In this document: positions 41,901 through 49,672 of the stretch, piece after piece
Layout: each line of letters starts with the position of its first letter
Numbering within the stretch: the stretch's first letter is position 1
Origin: Cryobacterium flavum
GTDB taxonomy: Bacteria > Actinomycetota > Actinomycetes > Actinomycetales > Microbacteriaceae
DNA length: 61,226 bases
Assembly: GCF_900103805.1 (NCBI RefSeq)
Contig: NZ_FNIB01000017.1
Span: 1 to 61,226 of the forward strand
Direction: 5' to 3'
The notes under the pieces: model-generated
Seen by the model: only the letters and a program-made list of their open reading frames with translations
Database searches by the model: none
Told to the model about the DNA's origin: nothing
Made by a program: the position numbers and the translations under genes

Positions 41901-42593
41901 TTACCGGTCTTGCCACGTACTAAAGATCACGGACAGTTCAGTGTTGAGTTCGACCCCTGCGAAGTCCCAGGGTTCTGATTGGCCCGAATAGACTCCTTCA
42001 ACCTGGTCGATAGACCCGCGGGACACCCCCTGACGTTCCATCGCCACGATATTTGCCCCATGAACACGAGCCGGACTCCCGTAGGCCTTTGCGAAAGGCG
42101 GCACATCATGGGTAACAACAGATCCCATGCCCACCATTGAACCTGCACCAATCTGCACGCGCTGGTGCACAACGGTACCGAGCCCGAGATTTGCCCCCGA
42201 GCCAAGTTTGACGTGCCCAGCCAAAAGCACACTAGAGGCAAGAGTCACGCCATCACCGAGTACGCAGTCATGGGCGATGTAGGCCTGGTTCATGACGAAT
42301 GAATCGTCACCGAGTCTCGTCTGTGCCTTCCAACCCTGGTGGATCTGGACGCCTTCACGAATAACGTTTCTGCTTCCAATGGCAACCCCGTTTCCCGTCG
42401 CATCTGCCAAAGCGATCGGGTGGGCAAATGAACGAACCTCGGGAGGCGGGCCGATCATGGTCCCGGTGCCTATCCAATTATTATCGCCAATCGATACAGG
42501 ACCACTGATGACAACAAATGCACCAACAGTATTTCCCACTCCGAGCTTCACGTCGCCGGAGATTATGGCAGTGGGATGAATCGAATTCGTCAT
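41901..42593 (-). CDS. LpxA-like hexapeptide-repeat acyltransferase
   Basis: A 230-residue left-handed beta-helix acyltransferase: IHPTAIISGDVKLGVGNTVGAFVVISGPVSIGDNNWIGTGTMIG and later IREGVQIHQG, LGDGVTLASSVLLAGHVKLGSGANLGLGTVVHQRVQIG, the hexad pattern. LpxA proteins acylate UDP-GlcNAc; as this is a Gram-positive genus without lipid A, and the neighbours include a DegT aminotransferase and a Gfo/Idh dehydrogenase, it more likely N-acylates a UDP-amino sugar. Start ATG 42593 with AGAGG upstream; the M at 42626 is rejected. Divergent from the aminotransferase gene. Confidence 0.85.
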   Translation of the reverse strand: MTNSIHPTAIISGDVKLGVGNTVGAFVVISGPVSIGDNNWIGTGTMIGPPPEVRSFAHPIALADATGNGVAIGSRNVIREGVQIHQGWKAQTRLGDDSFVMNQAYIAHDCVLGDGVTLASSVLLAGHVKLGSGANLGLGTVVHQRVQIGAGSMVGMGSVVTHDVPPFAKAYGSPARVHGANIVAMERQGVSRGSIDQVEGVYSGQSEPWDFAGVELNTELSVIFSTWQDR

Positions 42594-42711
42594 GCGGACC
42601 TCTGATGCTCGTTTGGCGGGGTGCACCCCAGAACGGCCCCCGTATCTACGGTAGGTTACAAGAGCATCTTCTGTGCGCCCCCACCCCTATATATACGCTC
42701 CGCGAGGTTTC

Positions 42712-43812
42712 ATGATTCCCATCACATCGGTACGTTTTGGTAGCGAAGAGGAAGAACTTGTCCTACAAGTCCTTCGATCGGGTTCAATCGCCCAAGGCCC
42801 GATGGTCAAGAAGTTTGAAGATCGGTTCGCCCAGATGTGCGGGGTCAAGCACGCAATAGCCGTCAATAATGGAACGACGGCCTTGGTGGCGGGTCTTGAG
42901 GTCATGGACCTGCGTGCCGGGGACGAAGTTATGACCACACCCTTCACTTTTGTGGCGACGGTCAACGCAATTTTGGAGTCTGGTGCTACAGCCACCTTCG
43001 CCGACATCAACGAGGATGACTTCAACCTCGACCCCGCCTCCATTGCCGATCGCATTACACCCAAAACGAAGGTCCTGGCCCCTGTTCACCTGTACGGGCA
43101 GATGGCCGACATGGGCGCGATCTCTGCGATGGCCACGTCTCGAGGTCTGCGGATCCTTGAGGATTCGGCACAGTCTCACCTCGCGACCTACCAAGGCGCA
43201 GCGGCCGGTTCGTACGACATCGGAACGTTCTCTTTCTATGCCACCAAGAATCTCACGACCGGCGAAGGTGGGATGATTACAACCAACGATGATCTGACCG
43301 CGGACCGACTTCGCGTGTTGCGCAATCAAGGTATGCGGGAGCGATATGTCTATGAAATCGCCGGACACAACTACCGCCTGACCGACCTCCAAGCTGCCGT
43401 GGTGCTTCCGCAACTCGATCGCTACCCCGCGACTCTGGAACGCCGGAGGCACAATGCGGCGCGGCTCACGACTGGACTGAGCACCGTTGCAGGGATTGTT
43501 GTGCCGCACCAGATGCCTGAGCGCACGCATGTCTGGCACCAGTACACGATTCGCGTCACGGAGGCGTCCGCGCTCAGCCGGGATGAATTCGTCGCCAAAT
43601 TGCAGGAGGCGGGCGTCGGCGCAGGCATTTACTACCCCAAGCTCATCGGGGACTATGATGCTTATCGCGATCACCCACGTGTGATCTTGAGCGACACTCC
43701 AGTGGCAGCCCGTGTCGCTCAGCAGGTTCTTTCTCTCCCGGTTCATACCGCTCTCTCCGACGATGATCTTCAACGCATCATTGATACGGTCACCACGTTA
43801 GCGAGGGCTTAA
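42712..43812 (+). CDS. DegT/DnrJ/EryC1 nucleotide-sugar aminotransferase
   Basis: A 366-residue PLP enzyme converting a ketosugar nucleotide to an amino sugar. IPITSVRFGSEEEELVLQVLRSGSIAQGPMVKKFE, NNGTTALVAGLEVM, HLYGQMADMGAI, Asp151 in ILEDSAQ and the PLP-lysine Lys179 in FYATKNLTTGEGG identify the family. Start ATG 42712 with GAGG upstream. Followed after three bases by the Gfo/Idh/MocA gene. Together with the divergent acyltransferase, a WbpB/E/D-like route to an acylated amino sugar for the surface polysaccharide. Confidence 0.9.
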   Translation: MIPITSVRFGSEEEELVLQVLRSGSIAQGPMVKKFEDRFAQMCGVKHAIAVNNGTTALVAGLEVMDLRAGDEVMTTPFTFVATVNAILESGATATFADINEDDFNLDPASIADRITPKTKVLAPVHLYGQMADMGAISAMATSRGLRILEDSAQSHLATYQGAAAGSYDIGTFSFYATKNLTTGEGGMITTNDDLTADRLRVLRNQGMRERYVYEIAGHNYRLTDLQAAVVLPQLDRYPATLERRRHNAARLTTGLSTVAGIVVPHQMPERTHVWHQYTIRVTEASALSRDEFVAKLQEAGVGAGIYYPKLIGDYDAYRDHPRVILSDTPVAARVAQQVLSLPVHTALSDDDLQRIIDTVTTLARA

Positions 43813-43815
43813 ACA

Positions 43816-44781
43816 ATGGCTGTAGCTCAAATCGCCTTGGTCGGCGCGGGAGTGATGGGAAGCCATCACGCTCGTGTCATCAGCCAGTCGGCCCGCGCAG
43901 AACTGGCGTTTTTGGTGGACCCACGCGAGTCCGTCGGTCGCGCAGTCGCCGCGAAATTTGGCGCCACCTGGGTGCCGGAACTTCCTTCTCTCGCGAACGT
44001 CGATGCCGTCGTCGTTGCAGCAGCGACGGAAGCACATTATCCCTTGGCGATGCGGATACTCTCCGAGCAGACGCCACTTCTGGTTGAGAAGCCCGTTGCG
44101 GATAGCCTGCTGCGTACAGAAGAAATTCTGGCCGCTGCGGATGCGCTTGATCTACCGTTTATGTGCGGGCTACTGGAACGCTTCAATCCGGCGATCGTCA
44201 CGGTGCGCCCGCTCATCGAATCGCCTTTCCACATCACCGCAGCGCGTCACTCCCCGTACGCGGACCGCATCAAAACCGGTGTGGCGTGGGACTTGCTCGT
44301 GCACGATATTGACCTTGCTGTCACACTCATGGGCTCGGCGCCGACACAAGTGGATGCCCGGCTCGGGTTCTTTCATCCCAGTTCCGTTGCCGGTGCCGAA
44401 GACGTCGTGGAAACGCTTCTGGAATTCCAAGGGGGTGCCATTGCGCAAGTTTCAGCCAGCAGAGTGGGCCAACGCAAGATCCGTCAGCTGTCGGTCTACG
44501 AAAATGATCGATTGATCGAGTTGGACCTGCTGCGCAGGGACGTCACTATTTACCACCACATTTCGGAGAATTCGGCTGATGGCGAAGGCCGTGGTTACAA
44601 ACAGCAGACAGTTATTGAGATTCCGGAGCTCCTGACCAGCCAAGAACCGCTCACGGCGCAGTTTGATCACTTCGTCGACCTCCTCGACGGCAAAGCGGAC
44701 TCCGCAGCTGAGCGAGCCTCCATCCTTCCGTCACACCGAGTCATCGCCGAGGTAATCGCAAAACGGCCGGTGACCACGTAG
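43816..44781 (+). CDS. Gfo/Idh/MocA-family nucleotide-sugar dehydrogenase
   Basis: A 321-residue NAD-dependent oxidoreductase: QIALVGAGVMGSHHARVISQS (Rossmann), LVEKPVADSLLRTEEIL (the catalytic-lysine EKP motif) and AWDLLVHDIDLAVTLMGSAP with the conserved His. Three-base gap after the aminotransferase gene. In WbpB-like pathways such an enzyme makes the 3-keto sugar that the aminotransferase uses. Substrate inferred from neighbours. Confidence 0.9.
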   Translation: MAVAQIALVGAGVMGSHHARVISQSARAELAFLVDPRESVGRAVAAKFGATWVPELPSLANVDAVVVAAATEAHYPLAMRILSEQTPLLVEKPVADSLLRTEEILAAADALDLPFMCGLLERFNPAIVTVRPLIESPFHITAARHSPYADRIKTGVAWDLLVHDIDLAVTLMGSAPTQVDARLGFFHPSSVAGAEDVVETLLEFQGGAIAQVSASRVGQRKIRQLSVYENDRLIELDLLRRDVTIYHHISENSADGEGRGYKQQTVIEIPELLTSQEPLTAQFDHFVDLLDGKADSAAERASILPSHRVIAEVIAKRPVTT

Positions 44782-44963
44782 CGAGCTCATGGTGGAGCCA
44801 AGCCCGTGACGGCTAGACTTACCTTCTGCGTTCGCCAGGTGGTCGCGAGTCAAAGTGACATTGTGGCGCTAGGCATGGGCGCAGCGGTCGTGAGAAGCGG
44901 ATGCACCTTGCTCAGCTGAGCGCCCTTATCGACAGACATGCCATTGCGAAGTAGGAGCAGTTC

Positions 44964-46043
44964 TTGATTTCTGGACAAAGCGCGGAGAGTCAACTACGCG
45001 TTTCCATCGTTATTCCGTCATACAATTCGGCGGTGTGGTTACCTTCTACGCTGAAGTCACTCGTTAACGCTCTATCCAAGACAAGCTGGATCGCAGAAAT
45101 AATCGTTGTCGATGACGGTTCCACGGATGAAACGACCGCGACATTGTCTGGACTCGAATCTTCTCTGGTTCCTTATTCTCTTCGAATCGTGACGCAAGAC
45201 AATCAGGGCCGGTTTTTTGCACGGTGGGAGGGGATCCAGGCCGCGCGCCACGAATTAGTGCTGATCATGGACTCCCGCCTGCTCGTCGACGTGAATTCTC
45301 TTCTCCACCTGGACGCTGCATTTAAGGCCGGTGCGACCGATCGGGTATGGAACGGTCATGTTGCGACAGACCCATCGGCCCCGTTGGTCGGACGATTCTG
45401 GGAAGTTCCGACTTATACGTTCTGGGGCAGCTATCTCAAACGACCACGCGTCACCATGATCACCTTGGAGAACTTCGACCACGTCCCGAAGGGCACCGGC
45501 TTTCTTTTTCTTGAGAAGGAACTTTTTGCTCGCGCCTGTCTCGAAGCCTGGCCAGTAGAGAACGCACATCTGACCTCAGATGACACGAAGTTGCTCCGTT
45601 TTATTGCAGCGCAGACTCCAATTCGACTGGATCCAGACTTTTCCGCAATCTACCGGCCTCGTACCACCGTCAAGCAATTTCTTGCCCACAGCTGGTCTCG
45701 AGGCACACTCTTCGTAGATAGTTATGCCGGAACCAGCCGCGTACGCAATCTCGTGCTCGTGGCGCTATCGATCCTGCCCCCAGTGCTCTTGGCTCTGCTG
45801 GCAACAACCATTGCGATGAGCGCTTGGCCAGCAGTATGGGGCCTACTAGGCGGTGGCGTTCTGGGCCTGCTGGTTCCCCTTCTCATCGCGGCGCGGCGAG
45901 GGTGTCCCATAAGAGCTCAGCTGTCCTACCTCACTTTCGTTTTACCGTTTGGTGTGACCTTCTGGGCGGGCCTAACTCGAGGTCTCTTCGTCCATCGCCG
46001 CTCGTTCCGAAATAGCACGCGTCACATAGAAACGGCCCAATAA
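44964..46043 (+). CDS. Family 2 glycosyltransferase with C-terminal membrane helices
   Basis: A 359-residue protein: GT2 domain (VSIVIPSYNSAVWLPSTLKSL, VVDDGSTDETTATL, LVLIMDSRLLVD) and two to three C-terminal helices from about residue 270 (LVLVALSILPPVLLALLATTIAM, AVWGLLGGGVLGLLVPLLIAA). Start TTG 44964 with AGGAG six bases upstream. Its stop overlaps the wecB start (TAATG). The preceding 182-bp gap contains a short palindrome GCTCAGCTGAGC and no clear promoter. Part of the polysaccharide locus. Confidence 0.87.
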   Translation: MISGQSAESQLRVSIVIPSYNSAVWLPSTLKSLVNALSKTSWIAEIIVVDDGSTDETTATLSGLESSLVPYSLRIVTQDNQGRFFARWEGIQAARHELVLIMDSRLLVDVNSLLHLDAAFKAGATDRVWNGHVATDPSAPLVGRFWEVPTYTFWGSYLKRPRVTMITLENFDHVPKGTGFLFLEKELFARACLEAWPVENAHLTSDDTKLLRFIAAQTPIRLDPDFSAIYRPRTTVKQFLAHSWSRGTLFVDSYAGTSRVRNLVLVALSILPPVLLALLATTIAMSAWPAVWGLLGGGVLGLLVPLLIAARRGCPIRAQLSYLTFVLPFGVTFWAGLTRGLFVHRRSFRNSTRHIETAQ

Positions 46044-47119
46044 TGATTGTCTTTATTCTCGGTACGACTGCAGAAGCGATCAAGATCGCGCCGATAGTCC
46101 GCCGCCTCGATGCGCAAAACATTCCGTATCAAATATGGTTGACTCTTCAGCACACTGTTGCTCTGCGAAAAATTCTCCCCAGCCTGGGCTTCCATGAGCC
46201 AGACGAAATAATTGCCAACGGCAAGAATGGCGAGCCGCTGCGCAGCGCGCTGGACGCCGCCTTCTGGCTTGTTTCCATCGTTATGTGGAGCCTTAAGCGT
46301 TCCAGGAGTCTGCGCAAAGAACTTCCCAAGAATTCCATCGTGGTTGTGCACGGCGACACAATGACAAGCGTCGTCGGCGCCTTGATCGCCAAGAGGCTGG
46401 GACTTCGGTGTGCGCACGTCGAGGCCGGACTTCGCTCAGGAAACTGGCGGCATCCATTCCCGGAGGAGCTCGACCGCAGAATAGTCGGAAAACTGGCAGC
46501 AATCCACTACACACCTTCGGAGGAGGCGACAAACAATCTCCGTTCTCGGCCAAACGTCATCTGGACACATGGCAACACGGCTATCGACGCGGTTCTAGAC
46601 CAGACTGAATCGCACGAGACCGCATTTGAGAAGTATGGAGTCGTACTCCTCCATCGCTATGAGTTCTTAGCAAATAAGGAACTCGTCGCGTCGACGTTAG
46701 AAACCCTCGCAGCCGAGACGCCATTTCCACTGCACTTTTTTGTGGACGAGTACGCCAAAGAGACTCTCTCCGACACCCTCCCAGCGGCCAATTCTGACAT
46801 GATTCGGATCCAAGAAAAACTCAAGCACGAGGATTTCATTTCCTTACTCAAGAATTCTCAATTCATTGTTACCGATTCCGGAGGCATCCAAGCCGAGGCC
46901 GCCCTATTAGGAACCCCGACCCTGATTCACAGAATGGCTACGGAGCAAAGAGAGGGACTGGGCGAGAATATTTCCCTGTCGAAATGGGACATCGGGGCTC
47001 TCTCGGCATTTCTGCTCAATTTCGAAGAATATCGCCGTTCATCCTCCCGTCCGGAGTTCTCTCCGTCAGACATCATCGTGGGCGACCTTCTTGCTCAAGG
47101 AATCGCTCGTGGCGCGTAG
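46043..47119 (+). CDS. wecB: UDP-N-acetylglucosamine 2-epimerase (WecB-like)
   Basis: A 358-residue cytosolic enzyme converting UDP-GlcNAc to UDP-ManNAc. Motifs: GTTAEAIKIAPIVRRL, VVHGDTMTSVVGALIAKRL, CAHVEAGLRSGNWRHPFPEELDRRIVG, NVIWTHGNTAIDAVL and SQFIVTDSGGIQAEAALLGTPTLIHR. One-base overlap with the preceding glycosyltransferase. Provides ManNAc or ManNAcA donors for the surface polysaccharide. Could be a related hydrolysing epimerase variant; gene symbol given on motif strength. Confidence 0.85.
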   Translation: MIVFILGTTAEAIKIAPIVRRLDAQNIPYQIWLTLQHTVALRKILPSLGFHEPDEIIANGKNGEPLRSALDAAFWLVSIVMWSLKRSRSLRKELPKNSIVVVHGDTMTSVVGALIAKRLGLRCAHVEAGLRSGNWRHPFPEELDRRIVGKLAAIHYTPSEEATNNLRSRPNVIWTHGNTAIDAVLDQTESHETAFEKYGVVLLHRYEFLANKELVASTLETLAAETPFPLHFFVDEYAKETLSDTLPAANSDMIRIQEKLKHEDFISLLKNSQFIVTDSGGIQAEAALLGTPTLIHRMATEQREGLGENISLSKWDIGALSAFLLNFEEYRRSSSRPEFSPSDIIVGDLLAQGIARGA

Positions 47120-47155
47120 TCACGTTCGTATCTCCCCTCTCGAAGAGCATCGACC

Positions 47156-48436
47156 GTGAAGCGATCTAGCGCGCTACTGTCCCAGCATGGCCGACCATTC
47201 CTGGTGATTGCGGTCGTTAGCGTCCTCGGGATCCTCGCCTCAGCAGGAATTCAAATCGTCGCCAGCCGCGGTTTGGGTCCCCAAGGATTCGGTTTGCTTG
47301 CGTCCTTCTTGGCCATAATAAATGTAGTCGCCGTCGGTAGCGCTGCACTCCGCAATTCGGTCGCAGTAATCATGGCTGAAACGTTGCTTTCCCCGCCGAC
47401 CTTTGCTTCTCAACGGAGGCTCATCGATACTTCCATGATCGAGGCCTTAGTGCTCGGTGGAATCTGCACCATCGGGATCCTGCTGGTGTCCCCCGTTCTT
47501 GCGTCATCTCTGGAGACCAACCTCACCACCCTCATCCTCACGGCAGCGATTGTCGTGCCATATTTTCTTTTTGCCCGCGCACAGGGACTATTGCAGGGTA
47601 AGGGGGATTCACGATCAGTGGTGTGGTGGTCCACCAGCGCTCAAATGACGCAGCTCCTCCTCGCCGCCGGAGCTCTAGCTCTCGGCTACGGCGCTACCGG
47701 TATTTTGGTCGTCTACTTAGTGACAGTTGTTCTCGGAACAGTCGGCTCGACCTTCCAGGCTAAAAGCCTCTTCATTCCGAAAACTCGCAAGCCCTTTTCC
47801 GTGAACAGTTCTATTGTGCTGATGCTCACCATCACCTTCGCCTGGCTCACCAACGTTGACGTCATCCTCGTGAGGTCGGGGACGTCAGAATTGGTAGCAG
47901 GGTCGTTCGCGGCAGCGGCCGTTCTCGTAAAAACCACGCTGATCTTGCCGGCGACGCTATCCTTGTACCTCCTTCCCAAATTCGTCAACCGGCGCGATGA
48001 CGCCAAGATGACCAAATTTGGCGTAAACGCCACGCTAGGTATCACCTTCCTCAGCGGAGTCACGATGTTCATTCTCGTACTCCTTGCGGGTGATTTTCTG
48101 GTCTCGGTTCTTTTCGGCGCCGAGTACGACCTTTCCGTCACTTACCTTCCAGGAATGGCACTCATGTGGCTGCCATGGGCAATGAGCCTTGCTCTGCTTA
48201 TGCGCATTACCGCCGCCGCATCGAAATCCGGTTTGGTCGTGCTCCTCCTCGTAGCGGCCACCCAGTGGATCGGGGCATCGGTACTCCTTCCCGATGTGTT
48301 CGCGATGATGTTCTTCAACGGGTTGGTCGGCACAGCGACGTTGGCGGTGTTGTTTACGATTCACATCCTCACGGCCAGGTCGGCTGAGAGCGCTGCCGTT
48401 GCGCGGGCACTGGAAAAAAACCCACCAATACGGTGA
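47156..48436 (+). CDS. Polysaccharide repeat-unit flippase (Wzx/MATE-like)
   Basis: A 426-residue protein of about 12 helices (VIAVVSVLGILASAGIQIVASRGLGPQGFGLLASFLAIINVVAVG at the start), resembling Wzx/oligosaccharide flippases of the MOP superfamily, which translocate lipid-linked repeat units outward. Start GTG 47156; ATG further in would shorten helix 1. Downstream of wecB with a 36-bp gap. With the two Wzy-like proteins at 35511 and 36955 it could form a Wzx/Wzy assembly system, though those genes lie 9 kb away. Confidence 0.85.
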   Translation: MKRSSALLSQHGRPFLVIAVVSVLGILASAGIQIVASRGLGPQGFGLLASFLAIINVVAVGSAALRNSVAVIMAETLLSPPTFASQRRLIDTSMIEALVLGGICTIGILLVSPVLASSLETNLTTLILTAAIVVPYFLFARAQGLLQGKGDSRSVVWWSTSAQMTQLLLAAGALALGYGATGILVVYLVTVVLGTVGSTFQAKSLFIPKTRKPFSVNSSIVLMLTITFAWLTNVDVILVRSGTSELVAGSFAAAAVLVKTTLILPATLSLYLLPKFVNRRDDAKMTKFGVNATLGITFLSGVTMFILVLLAGDFLVSVLFGAEYDLSVTYLPGMALMWLPWAMSLALLMRITAAASKSGLVVLLLVAATQWIGASVLLPDVFAMMFFNGLVGTATLAVLFTIHILTARSAESAAVARALEKNPPIR

Positions 48437-48502
48437 CGACAGCGACCGGACCGAACCTTTCGCGGCCCCGATCACCCATAGCTGCCTTGCTAGAATGAAC
48501 GA

Positions 48503-49237
48503 ATGCAATTCGCCTTCGCGCAGACTCTCATAGTCATGCCTGCCTTTAACGAAGAAGCCTCGGTAGCAGATGTCGTACTTGAAGTGTTCGCCAAGGCACC
48601 CGGGGTCACCGTGCTCGTCGTCGATGACGGTTCACTCGACGGAACTAGTAACGCCGCACGCACCGCGGGTGCTCGTGTCGCCACGCTTCCGTTTAACCTG
48701 GGTGTCGGCGGTGCTATGCGGGTTGGATTTCGATACGCACTCGAAAATGGCTTTCTCAATGTCGTGCAGATCGACTCTGATGGCCAGCACGACCCCGACG
48801 GTATCAGAAGCCTTCTGGCGGCTCTCCAAGGCGCCGACCTCGTGCTGGGCGCACGCTTCGCGGGCGAGGGTGACTATTCTGTGCGAGGTCCACGCCAATG
48901 GGCGATGGTCGTGTTGGCGGCGATATTGAGTCGGGTCTCAGGTACACCCCTGACTGACACAACTTCAGGATTCCGAGCCTCTGGTCCCAGAGCGGTCGGA
49001 TTGTTCGCGGAGCACTATCCCGCAGAGTATCTCGGAGACACTATTGAGACACTGGTCATCGCGGCAAGGGCTGGCCTTACGATACGTCAGGTACCAGTGG
49101 CCATGCGCCCACGCGCCGGCGGTATCCCGTCCCACAACCCCCTCCGGGCTGCCAGCTATCTTGGACGTGCCACACTCGCCCTGGTTTTCGCACTAGTTCG
49201 TCCCTCATCTATGTACCAATTGAGAAACCGACCATGA
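48503..49237 (+). CDS. Polyprenyl-phosphate sugar synthase-like GT2 (DPM1-like)
   Basis: A 244-residue cytosolic GT2: TLIVMPAFNEEASVADVVLEVF, LVVDDGSLDGTSN, VQIDSDGQHDPDGI (DxD) and TTSGFRASGPRAVGLF, the dolichyl-phosphate mannose/glucose synthase pattern. It overlaps the DUF2304 gene by four bases (ATGA). Such pairs usually act together: this enzyme makes the polyprenyl-P-sugar, the small membrane partner positions it. Feeds GT-C or membrane-bound enzymes of the locus. Confidence 0.88.
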   Translation: MQFAFAQTLIVMPAFNEEASVADVVLEVFAKAPGVTVLVVDDGSLDGTSNAARTAGARVATLPFNLGVGGAMRVGFRYALENGFLNVVQIDSDGQHDPDGIRSLLAALQGADLVLGARFAGEGDYSVRGPRQWAMVVLAAILSRVSGTPLTDTTSGFRASGPRAVGLFAEHYPAEYLGDTIETLVIAARAGLTIRQVPVAMRPRAGGIPSHNPLRAASYLGRATLALVFALVRPSSMYQLRNRP

Positions 49238-49602
49238 GCTTATCGACATATATATTTGGAATAGTCTCGGCGCTTCTCGTGATCTTTGTCGTCATTGAGT
49301 TGTTGAGACGACGACATTTGCGAGAACGTCACGCAATTTGGTGGCTCATCGCGGGACTGTTCGCCTTGATCGCCGGCATATTTCCTGAAACCCTCAGATG
49401 GTCTGCGTCCTTGATCGGCGTTGAAATCCCTATCAATTTAGTTTTCTTTGCCAGCATTGCCGTACTGTTTTTCGTCAGCCTGCAGTACAGTTCTGAGCTG
49501 ACTCAGCTCGAAAGCAAGACACGCACGCTCGCCGAGCGCGTTGCCATCATGGAACTCGAGATACGCACACTTCGCTCGTCCGAAAGCAACCAACCGGAGT
49601 AG
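49234..49602 (+). CDS. DUF2304 small membrane protein
   Basis: A 122-residue protein with three helices (SLSTYIFGIVSALLVIFVVIELL, AIWWLIAGLFALIAGIFP, LVFFASIAVLFFVSLQYS) and a C-terminal coiled-coil-like stretch SSELTQLESKTRTLAERVAIMELEIRTLRSS. DUF2304 proteins are found beside DPM1-like glycosyltransferases, as here with a 4-bp overlap, and are thought to anchor the enzyme. Function inferred from context. Confidence 0.85.
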   Translation: MSLSTYIFGIVSALLVIFVVIELLRRRHLRERHAIWWLIAGLFALIAGIFPETLRWSASLIGVEIPINLVFFASIAVLFFVSLQYSSELTQLESKTRTLAERVAIMELEIRTLRSSESNQPE

Positions 49603-49672
49603 CGCGGGCGCGTCCTCTGTCGATATTTCGCGTGACCCTCGGTGCCTATTTCCACAGAGAACGAATGGACCA

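Noticed and set aside
44782..44963. Small gene in the gap before the 44964 glycosyltransferase
   Set aside because: No frame has both a credible start and coding character; only a 12-bp palindrome GCTCAGCTGAGC near 44912 stands out.
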